From Stictocephala bisonia (Eukaryota; Arthropoda; Insecta; Hemiptera; Membracidae): a stretch of 64,000 bases of DNA. Location: assembly GCA_035578905.1 (NCBI GenBank), contig JAQJVL010000607.1, forward strand, positions 310,001 to 374,000, read 5' to 3'. The first letter of the stretch is position 1; each line of letters opens with the position of its first letter. The position numbers and the translations under genes were made by a program. Shown one piece after another: positions 45,010 to 55,020 of the stretch. Below the pieces are notes generated by a model, which saw nothing but the letters and a program-made list of their open reading frames with translations, was not told the DNA's origin and made no database searches.

Positions 45010-45122
45010 CTTGGAAAATTAGTTACATGAATACTTTTGGACTTTAGTAAGGCATTTGACTCCATGGGGCACGATCTTATCCTCTCAAAACTAGAAAGTC
45101 TGGATATAAATGGAACTGCAAA
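45010..45122 (+). pseudogene. Non-LTR RT, 5' piece of an interrupted copy
   Basis: The plus-strand frame LDFSKAFDSMGHDLILSKLE followed by DINGTA is the RT motif around the first catalytic aspartate. The frame stops being RT exactly at 45,122/45,123 and resumes at 48,195 (see the second piece). It is 5'-truncated just upstream. Confidence 0.88.
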
Positions 45123-48100
45123 CTCAGAACTCTTTATTCATACAGGCATACACGGTATACAACCGAATAGTGTCAACAAACAATTGTTATAAAACTAAAT
45201 AAAAATTAAAATTAAACTAAGCTAAATTTAATTAAACTAAACTTAAATTCAATTCAATTAAATGGGCAGATAACTACAGGACTTAACAAAAAACCAATGG
45301 TTAATTTCAATACACTCTAGTTCACAATATCAATCGAGCACAAATCAAGGGGTGGTAAAAAATTCCTCTATTGAACAGAGACTTTTGATTATTAAGTATT
45401 ATTTTACCTTTAGCTTGAATTTGGTTGCATCATTTTCCTGTTTTAAGTGTATAGGTAGATGTCTCATAAATTTGTTACCCATATAAGTTGGTTTTTTTTC
45501 ATGAAAATTTAGTCTGTGATGATTTATTATAATTTCTTTCTTTTGTCTTGTGTTATAGGGATGAATTTGATATGAATCATAGTCAGCATAACTAGATGTT
45601 TTTACAATTAGTATGGCATCCCAGATATACTGACCATAGATTGTTAATATTTTTAACTTGCTAAACTCTTCCTTCACCGATTCATCAAACCTCTTTTTTA
45701 ATATGATTTGTAACGCTTTTTTCTGTTGTTTTAATAATCTGTCCATTTTTGTTGTTGCTCCGTACAAACATAAACCAAAAGATATATGGGAGTGTACATA
45801 AGCAAAATAAATTGTTCTTAATGTTGTTGTGTTACAAAAACGTGACATTTTAAAAAGTGTGTAGATTCCAGAATTAATTTTTGATAAAATCCTATCAACA
45901 TGCTTACTCCAACTTAAAGTTTCATCTATCACTAATCCTAAAAAATTTAAACTTGATTCGTTGCTGATTTCTTGATTTCTTAATTTTATATTAGTTGTAC
46001 TTGATTTTTTATCTTGCTTTGTTTTGAATGTTATGGTTTTAGTCTTATTTTCATTCAAAACAAGATTATGCTTCAAAAAATAATTACTAAGGTTTTCAAG
46101 TTCTACATAGGAGATCATCTCTACCTGGTCTAATGTTTTACCTGATACCTTCAAGTTGGAGTCATCTGCATAAAGACAGAGTTGACTATTTAATGGGTGC
46201 GAGAGTTTCACCAACATTGATGAGGTAACATAAGAATAGTAGAGGTCCTAAAATGGACCCCTGAGGAACACCAAATTTCATAGGTTGTAAACTTGACTGC
46301 ACTTTAAATATTCTATTGCCTTGCATCACATGTGTAATTTCTACAAATTGAAATCGATTATTTAAATACGATTTGAACCATTCCAAACTTGAGGAAGAGA
46401 CACCAAGATCATATAGTTTTTTTATCAGAGTGGTATATTTTACACTATCGAAGGCTCTCGATAGATCCATAAAAATGCCACTGACAAATTCTCCGTTATC
46501 TACCGAGTCGATCACTGACTCAACAAAGGATACTGCTGCACTGACTACTGATCTTCCTGGGCGAAAACCATGTTGAAAGCTATCAAACTTTTTGTACTTT
46601 TCTAGGAATGTTGATAATTGGTTATGTACTATTTTTTCATAAATTTTTGAAAATATAGGAAGTAATGCTTCAGGTCTGTAATTTTCTTTAATTTCATGAT
46701 CATTTTTTTTATGAATTGGGATTATTTTTGATATTTGAAGTTTTTGTGGAAAAATTCCTGATACAAAAGACGAGCTTATTAAATGACAAATTATTTTATT
46801 AACTTCCTTTTTTGTTTCTTTGATTAATGTAACTGGTATTTCATCATACCCAGCTGAATTTTTTTTCTTTAACAAATCTATGACTTTTTCCACCTCTTTT
46901 TCATTGACAGGCTTAAATCTAAATTGAATTTGAAAGGGTTCTCTAGATGTTTCCCTATCATGTAAGTATGAATCTTTACCACTTACATCCTCAACTACAT
47001 TAGCAAAATAGTCATTGAATATGTTAGAGACTAAGTGAGGGTCAGAAACATTGTGGTTGCCACAAGTAAAGGAAATATTCCTGATTTTTTCTTTAGCTTT
47101 CTCAGTACCTGTATTTATTATTTCCCATACTACTTTTTGTATATTAGATGAGCTATTAATTTTTTTTCAAAGTAATTTAATTTTGATTCATTCAAATTTG
47201 CTCTGTATTCTAATTTTTTATTTCTTAACAAATTTTTTAAAGTAAGAGGATCTATTATTTCTTGCCATTTTTGTTAAATTAACGATTTCCCTGTATTCAC
47301 ATTTCAATTTGTCATTAATCCATTCATTTTTCTGCTTTATTTTTGTAACAAGACATTTAGGGAAAGCTTCATTAAAATAAAAGTCAAACAAATCCATAAA
47401 TTTGTCATACTTCTCACCCACTGGAGCTTCATAAACATGTTTCCTTTTTAAGAGAGTTTTTAAAAGAACTAATACTACTTTGGGAGAACTTCCTTACTTC
47501 TTTTTTTACAGTCGTTTTGTTGTCTCTCTGTACATTTAGATTACTTATGCTTACAATGTGACCATCATGATCGGATAAGCAAGTGACAATGCCTTCTACA
47601 GTAATATTAAATTTATTCAATTTTTGTACTAAAAAGTTATCAATTTCTGTTCTAGAAGTACTGGTAATTCTGTCGGAAATGTTACTATATATTTCATGTT
47701 AAGACGTTAACAAATCATTAAACTTTTTGAAATCTTTATCTTTTTTTCAAGACATTAATGTTGTAATCCCCCCCAATTATTATATGATCGAATTTTGTAC
47801 TAAAATATTCTACCACAATACTTAGTATATCCAAAAACGTAACTACGTTTGATCCAGGTGATCTATAAATACCCAATACTAAAAACTTATTATTGTCAAT
47901 ATTGTAGCTTACTGCACAAAGTTCAAATTGTTTTTCTTGAATCAAGGTGTCTCTTATAAATATTGGTATTGTCACTTACTTCCATTTCATACAATTTCTG
48001 CTCAGTATATTAACTCCACCTTTAGATGCAACATTCCTAGCATAAAAAGAGTTAGTTGTGTAATTATTAATATTAAGTCTTTCTATTTCACTAGCCTTCA

Positions 48101-48194
48101 TATCGTGTTCGGTTAGAATAACAATTTCTGGATTCAGCTCATCTAAGGTTATCTCTAGTGGTTCTATTCTAGATTTTAGGTGCTGTATATTCCA
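45123..48194 (-). mobile_element. Non-LTR retrotransposon (endonuclease + RT), nested insertion, 3.07 kb
   Basis: Minus-strand element whose 5' end lies at the start of an APE-type endonuclease: CWNIQHLKSRIEPLEITLDE, VILTEHD, VLGIYRSPGSNVVTFLDIL, HIIIGGDYNIN and LSDHDGH (47.4-48.19 kb, several frameshifts). The RT follows at 46,893-45,399: SAGYDEIPVTLIKE, IIPIHKKND, NYRPEALLP, FQHGFRPGRS, FMDLSRAFDSVKYTTLIKKL, FGVPQGSILGPLLFLCYLIN, a frameshift near 46,200, the catalytic LCLYADDSNLK, then LNFLGLVIDETLSWSKHVDR and YNTRQKKE. The 3' end is GAATAAAGAGTTCTGAG with no poly-A. It is flanked by GCAAA on both sides. No ORF1 was found, so it is 5'-truncated at or near the endonuclease start. Confidence 0.92.
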
Positions 48195-49340
48195 GCAAAA
48201 GCATGGTTCCAGTCCTACCTGAGTGGACGCAGCCAAGTGGTTGAAATAAAATGTACATACAATAACCTGCTACAGTAAGTGAGATCTGCTCCTAAGGAGG
48301 TCACCAGGGGAGTGCCACAGGGTTCAGTATTAGGCCCGGTCCTCTTCATATTATTCACCAATGATTTGCCAAAACACTTTGGTGATATATGGCAATTGTT
48401 TAATGTATGCAGACGACTACTCTAGTAGTCAGTGAAGACACAGCTGATAGCATAAAAGAACAATCCTCCCAAAGTTTAAGTAAGGCCTATCAGTATTGCA
48501 AAGAAAATGACCTAGTTGCAAATCCAACAAAAACAAAGCAGATTTTATTCCGGAAGAGGAATGACGTAACAGGAGTAGAAGATATGGCACCGGAGGACAA
48601 CGTTAAACTGCTTGGAGTCACTATCGATTCAAAACTCACATGGACACCGCACATTGACAACTTGTGCAAAACAATTTGCTCTGGCTTATATGCAATAAGG
48701 AGGCTAAAACAAGTTGCGGACATCAGTACTGCCAGATCAGCATATTTTGGTCTATGTGAGTCACACATAAGATACAGCCTGATTGCTTGGGGAGGAACAT
48801 CATTAAACAACAAGCAACGAATACTGGTTCTGCAAAAACGAGCCATAAGGATCCTTGCAGAACTGCAACCAATGGAAAGTTGCCACACTTCTTTTAAAGA
48901 GATGAGGATTATGACAATATTCAATTTATATATATACAAGATGTTATCTTATATGCAGAGAATCAAAACCCACTACACAATCATAACATCCATAACTACA
49001 ATACAAGACATTCCTCATATTTCGTGATACCTCAACACCGGCTCACCCTTTTTGAAAAGCAACCACTCTACATCGGCTGCAAGTTGCATAATCACCTTCC
49101 TGACCATCTACGAAGGCAAAGAGGACAAGATTTTAAGAGGGGACTAAGAAAATGGTTAACTGACCGGCCCTTCTACAGCCTAGCAGAATTCTTCAATAGC
49201 AGCTGACAAAACAAATCTACACTTTGTACACATTTGTACAAAGTGTACAACAACATTTGTACATACAAACATTTGTAAACATTTGACGCCATTGTATTTC
49301 TCTACGAAATTACAAATAAAGTTGATTGATTGATTGACTT
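48195..49340 (+). pseudogene. Non-LTR RT, 3' piece of the interrupted copy
   Basis: Continues in frame from 45,122: KAWFQSYLSGRSQVVEIK, GVPQGSVLGPVLFILFTNDL, a damaged YADD box (VCRRLL in one frame, MYADD in the other, near 48,400), then KTKQILFRKRNDV, KLLGVTIDSKLTWTPHIDNL, IAWGGTSLNNKQRILVLQKR and, after a frameshift at about 48,950, LFEKQPLYIGCKLHNHLPDH and LTDRPFYSLAEFFNSS with a stop at about 49,206. The 3' UTR ends in AATAAAGTTGATTGATTGAT. Same family as 11,337-12,445. Confidence 0.9.
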
Positions 49341-50790
49341 GTAGACTGAAGAATTTTGCACATGCATATATTAATTTCTTTCTAGATAATTATGGCTCTT
49401 GTATATCCATGATAATTATGCCACATGTTCCCATTTATCATGTGTTCCGTTTATGTTGCGACTATGATTATTATTCCCAACAAATTTAATTTAATTTCAA
49501 TATTTTTTCACAAGAAAAGTAATGAGACTTTTAATTCTATTCTACTCATGCTAGCAAAATTGTAAATTATCAAACCACTGATGTTGTGCACTTGAGATAT
49601 CAAAACATCAATATACTGGACGACAAAATAATATGCTAGGATAAATTAAAGGACCACCAAACTAATTTACATAAACACTTTATTAATAATTACAACACAA
49701 AATATATTATTATATAAATATATAATTTATAATTAAACTGTTTTTAATAGTAAGTTTGTTCATATTCATTGATTGTATCAATTTAAGAAGTTTGATCAAT
49801 TGAATAATTGACTGAATAAGTTCATTCTTCCAAATCATACTTACTAATAAAACACAAATTGTATGGCCTTAACTTATGAGAAAAATATGTTGGTATATTT
49901 TACTGAAATAAACTAAGTACATTATAAATATTATGAAGCTGTTACAACTAGGAAGAACAATTTTAATTCTCGTGTTGCTATGAAAGAAGATGTGTTACAG
50001 AATTTTACGTTTTCAATAGAATAATATGAACTACGTAAATTATTGTTGATTTAGCGTTTGGCTAAAAAGCTTGGAATTTTTTGAATAACCAAAACTAACC
50101 ATGGTGTTCATGAAGATATAAAATAGTTACTATTATTAAATATCTTTTATTATTTCCTAACAATAATTACAAAACTGGTTTACCTTAAAAAAAATTAATA
50201 AAACGAGTAAATTAAGTAGATTTTTACACTTTAAATCAAGTTATTGAAATAATTAAAAATTATTCATTAAAAACGACATTAAAAAAATATTTGTGGTTGC
50301 TCATACCAACACGATTATTGATATTATTTTCATTTATATTACTTATGATAATCTCACCTTAACAACTTGGGTATAATGTTCAGTTAGAGTTATATGTACG
50401 AATACAATTATTTTAAAATGCAGGAGCTATACAATCTGGTAACTAAGTGATTTTTAACTCATCAGAGAGGGCCATTTTCTGTGGTTAATATCACTGATGT
50501 CAAGCCACAATAAATAAACATTTTTTTTTATTTGGTATATGATATAGTTTACTGCCTTTACTCATAGGTTTAGGCTCTAGTATACTTTGTCAATACAAAA
50601 TCTAATCACGCTTACTAGTTACGGACAATCTTGATTCATCTTATAGTAGTCTTAATAGTTAATGAGGCCACTGATTGTCTAGACACCTGAGTCTCTAGCT
50701 TCCTAGTGATTGGATTATAACACTATGCTTGGTAAATAATAAAGGATTAGATTTTCTTTCTACCAAAAGTTAAAATAAGCTATTGGTTAA
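49341..50790. other. Intergenic sequence, nothing recognised
   Basis: AT-rich with no supported gene, RNA or element end. Confidence 0.4.
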
Positions 50791-50794
50791 TCAC

Positions 50795-51180
50795 TGTAGG
50801 TGGGATGAACCTCCCTCATAGGGAATGGACACTGTTGAATCTGTTCCGAACTGGCATGGGCAAACTACTAGAAGTATAAATGGGAATTGACACTAGATCA
50901 GTTGTGTGATTGTGGGGAGTCCATCCAAACAATGGACCACACAGTTCCAGAGTGCTCCCTGCTCTTTTACAGAGGGATTGGCTAGCATAAATAGAATCAG
51001 TGAGGCAGATCTTAAATGGCTTGATGGATTGGACTTAGTTTTTGTGAAAAAGAGATCACTTTATTTTTTTATTCTTAATAATTACAACATAACTTTTGGA
51101 TTTTGGTCCAAATATTTATCACAGCTTTTTTAAAATTATAAGTGGTAGCTGACAACAAACCATACAATATACATATTAAT
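50795..51180 (+). pseudogene. Retrotransposon C-terminal fragment with Cys/His motif (copy 2)
   Basis: Same sequence family as 4,400-4,990: GGMNLPHREWTLLNLFRTGM, CDCGESIQTMDHTVPECSL across frames, INRISEADLKWLDGLDLVFV, then a shared 3' UTR (TTTTGGATTTTGGTCCAAAT...GTGGTAGCTGACAA). Frameshifts near 50,865 and 50,965. A SINE follows directly. Confidence 0.78.
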
Positions 51181-51189
51181 TATGGATTG

Positions 51190-51262
51190 ATGAAAAATCC
51201 ATATTCGCCCATATCTTGAAGATCTGCGTCTTATGAATAAATAAATTAATAAAACATAAAAA
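51190..51262 (+). repeat. SINE-family 3' fragment, plus orientation
   Basis: CCATATTCGCCCATATCTTG then AAGATCTGCGTCTTATGAAT with an AATAAATAAATTAATAAAAC tail is the reverse orientation of the SINE ends at 18.4 and 37.3 kb. Confidence 0.65.
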
Positions 51263-52730
51263 ATAGCTGCTATCAACAGTTTTTAGAAACAACATAGATT
51301 ATTGCATTTGTTATAATTTTTTAATTCTCAATCTTTTCCTTAGTTTACTTCTTTATAGAAATTAGATGCCGTAAATCAGTTTTATATTAACTTCAAGATG
51401 CAATAAGACAAACTTAAATTTCTCTCAAATATAAAAGTCTATAAAGTAAAAATTTCACTATAATACACAATTAAAAGCTTAATAAAATAATATCATTATA
51501 ATATAATTTACAACCATTAGTTAGTAAAACATACCACTGGTGTAGACTAAGAAAAATACACTAAATATAATATAAGCATAAATAGATAATTTAAGTATAT
51601 CTGATACTAAAGATGAAAATATATAATAGCAATTAAGAAGGCAAACCTTTGAGATTTCACAGAAAAGGCAGGCTTACTTTGTTTACAACTTCATTTATAA
51701 TACTGAGACTTGTATTTTTGTATGTTTTGAAAGTGGACTTTAAAAATAAGCCTGCTTTTCCTGCACTAGTCTCCTTAATTGATATGTTTCTGGCCGATTA
51801 AAATAATCACAAGAGTTTTACAAAATAAAAGAGATTCAACATTGCATGGATTTGACATGCTAAGAAATTGATAAAAATTAAGTTTATTGGTAAAGTTAAT
51901 CAATGCTAGTAAAGGAATTCTTGTTTAAACATTCTTTTGTGTGTTCTAAGAAGCGTATTATCAAAATATATCTTCTGGATAAGTTCAAAATATTCAGATA
52001 TTAGGAACTATTCTAAGATATCTCAACAAAGCATAGCTGCAATAAATACACGTTATTATTACTCTGTTCTACTAGTTAATATTTTTTGTTTGGTACAATA
52101 TAACAATGTTTCAATAAACTTAAGCAAACATATAAACTATATTACTGGATTATCATTCTAATATTGATTCAGCTTCATTAATAACTACGATAGTCATGCT
52201 CATTGTAAATAATTGGGATAAAATCTATTTCTAATCACTACCTTTCAGATCAAACATTTTTAAAAACACTACTAAACTAAAAAATCACTTGAGTATTGTC
52301 AAAATTATACAGTACTATAACTATAAATAACAATCCAAAATAACAGGAAGAACGCTGAAAAATTAAAATCAATACAGCTAAAACATAAATATGTCTACAG
52401 ATTCTTAACAGGGTTTTTGCAAAAGGAACATAATTGCTTCAGTGAACTGATGTTGCCAGTGTGTTTTCTAAAAGTGGTGAGGTCAAATGAGTGGCAATGA
52501 AGAAAATTAAATAAAGCAGTTAAGCCATAAAGATGCTGCACCTGCATTTGTTCTTGTATTACCTTAGTTACAGAATTATTCCACCTTGACAAAACCGGTG
52601 TATTCTTTTTTTAAGGCACCTATTAATTTTGCTTTCAGGAGATCTTAACAGATTTCTAAAATCACTATAATTTGTTACTTACTGTATCTACGGTTCACAC
52701 ATTTACACCACAGAAGTGATTTCATCAAAA
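51263..52730. other. Intergenic sequence, nothing recognised
   Basis: No supported feature. Confidence 0.4.
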
Positions 52731-52734
52731 CTGA

Positions 52735-52845
52735 CATTGTGACATTATGAGGTTAAGTGTAAGAGAGGACCTAATGGTCCTAACTTTGCCTCAGAAAATA
52801 AAACGTTTTTCATTTCATTTCATTTTCATTTCATTTCATTTCATT
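52735..52845 (+). repeat. 3' end of a non-LTR retrotransposon with (CATTT)n tail
   Basis: GAGAGGACCTAATGGTCCTA then CTCAGAAAATAAAACGTTTT followed by about seven CATTT units. The short hairpin GGACCTAATGGTCC just before the tail is a feature of some LINE 3' ends. No coding part was found upstream. Confidence 0.6.
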
Positions 52846-53375
52846 GTAATTTCTCCCAAATGAATCTGAATTTTGGGTTTGGATCACTGAAGTTCAGAAA
52901 ATCTGCTTACATAGAGTCTATTCTGTATGTATTACAGAAAAATGAGTAAAACAAAATAAAGAGATCACGAGATATAATAATATCAATTCAATGTGCAGAT
53001 AACTGTGTATAATCTAATATTAAGATGTACAACTTTTAAACTAAAACTATTTGTAGAAATATAATTCATACAATCCACTACGTAGTTTTCTCTTTAACTC
53101 ATTGAAAGATTAAGTATTTTTTTCTAACTCAGTGTATGTGTTTTATGACAAATTAACAATGAATGAACATTGTGTACAATAAAATATTTCTAAAAAAGGA
53201 TGAATTAGAAGTTTTTAACATTTTAAAATATTATGTAACAAAATAGTTGTAACTAGAGACTTCAATATCTTTTTTGAATGGAGAATTGAAATACAGTTAG
53301 TATATTTCATTTAACACCTAAAGCCAGCTCACTCACACTGATTAAATCTAAATATTTAGAGAAATCATATAATAG
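52846..53375. other. Intergenic sequence, nothing recognised
   Basis: No supported feature. Confidence 0.4.
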
Positions 53376-53379
53376 CAAT

Positions 53380-54003
53380 AATAAGGGGAAGACGAGGAGA
53401 GATAGGAAAAGGAATGAGACGTTGAGAAGGGCAATTTTTGATAGTCTGAGAGGAAGGGTAGAGAAGACGAGACTAAAGTGGTTTGGCCATGTAAAAAGAA
53501 TGGAGGAGGATAGACTACTTCAGAAAAAGGAAGAATTAATTTTAATTGGAAGAAAGCCAAGAGGAAGTCCAAGAAGACAATGCACCATATTAGTTATGGA
53601 CCGTATTATCTTAAAAATGGACTAAATTGACGTCACTCACCTTAAAGGTGGAAAATATTGATGACGTCACTCACTTCAAAGGTAAACAATATCAAACATG
53701 CTCAACCAAGCATAAATTAACGACAAAAAAGCAAGAGTTAATCCTAACAAATCAAGCCAACAGCCATCTTGGAAACGATTAACCCACCCATACACGTACA
53801 GTGGTATTAACCCACCCACTCACCCATACACATACAGTGGTATTAACCCACCTGCCCACCCATACACAAACAGTGGTAATGAGAAGAGATGTAGAAAGAC
53901 TAGGAATACATTGGCGGACAGTACTGGAAGAAGAGCTTTGGAAAAATCGTCCTCTTTGGAGAGGCTTAGTGAACATCCAGACCCAGCAGTAGCTGGAACG
54001 GAA
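53380..54003 (+). pseudogene. Retrotransposon RT C-terminus split by a minisatellite-bearing insert
   Basis: The first part (53,422-53,610) reads LRGRVEKTRLKWFGHVKRME then RKPRGSPRRQ, the LxWFGHVxRM...RPRGRPRxxW signature of LINE RT C-termini. The second part (53,880-53,995) reads RDVERLGIHWRTVLEEELWK and RPLWRGLV, the normal continuation. About 265 bp between them is foreign: two GACGTCACTCAC phrases followed by the minisatellite. Confidence 0.78.
53783..53877. repeat. Minisatellite, about 3 units (inverted orientation)
   Basis: AACCCACCCATACACGTACAG then TGGTATTAACCCACCCACTC, the reverse complement of the 24.8-kb unit, inside an interrupted RT C-terminus. Confidence 0.85.
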
Positions 54004-54016
54004 GAAAATATGTATG

Positions 54017-54048
54017 TTTGTACTTTGAGAAAAGCTAATCTTGTTCAA

Positions 54049-54085
<37 letters not shown>

Positions 54086-54157
54086 AAAATAAATAAATTG
54101 TAAACTAAATGTATATCTCATCTGGTTGAACAAGATTAGCTTTTCTCAAAGTACAAA
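54017..54157. repeat. 34-bp perfect inverted repeat around an AT-rich spacer
   Basis: Arms 54,017-54,050 and 54,124-54,157 are perfect inverted copies (left arm starts TTTGTACTTTGAGAAAAGCT). The 73-bp spacer begins with about 33 bp of (AT)n. Confidence 0.92.
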
Positions 54158-54159
54158 AT

Positions 54160-54520
54160 ATATATATATTACAGATTTTGAAAACGTACTACTAAATTAG
54201 TCTTGCCTATAATAATATTACATAATAATTACAACAATAATACTACTTTTTTTACTAAACAGAATACTTTGTTTGATTTTTGATAATAATCAACCAAAAG
54301 TTAATAATTAGAGATTTTTGCAATACACTGTTAGATCACAAAAGGGTTGAATTTTTTCAAATTCACAAAATAGTTACCAAACAGTATACAAATTAATATT
54401 ACAAACGGTTACATGGCCACTGTTGCTCTAGTCATGTTAACATAACATCATTATAAATAGATCACAAAATAGGATCCTGTTTTGTGGCATGCCTAGTTTT
54501 AATGTAAAATAAGTCATATC
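54160..54520. other. Intergenic sequence, nothing recognised
   Basis: No supported feature. Confidence 0.4.
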
Positions 54521-54985
54521 TTACTATTATATAAAAATCTAATGATGTCTGTGTGTGTTACCCAATCACACAAAAACTACCGAACCTATTCATCTGAATT
54601 TTTGCATGAACATTCTTAGGGTCTCTGATTAATACATAGGCCTATCTTTATTTTGAAATTCCATCAGGAAACTACCCCAAGGGTACTAAGAAGTATCAAT
54701 GCAACCCCTATGCCAATACTAATTTGACAATTAATTGTTTCATTAATCAGCTGTTGGAATAAATAAACAACTTACATAGTTCTGAAGTAAATACCGGACT
54801 AAACCTAAACACAACCATGGTAACTAGAAAAGCCGGTAAGTATCACGACGAGGCTACGCAGTAGACTGTGACGCCACATGGGCGAAATCACCTGGTTTGA
54901 TTATTCGATAAAATACTGGTAACTAAATCTACCAAATCGCATAGAAGCATTCATCTAAATAGTAGGCAAGTTATTTACCACTGAT

Positions 54986-55017
<32 letters not shown>

Positions 55018-55020
<3 letters not shown>

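Noticed and set aside
48490..48939. 149-codon minus-strand open frame
   Set aside because: Antisense shadow of the RT at 48,407-49,027 (plus); no independent signal.
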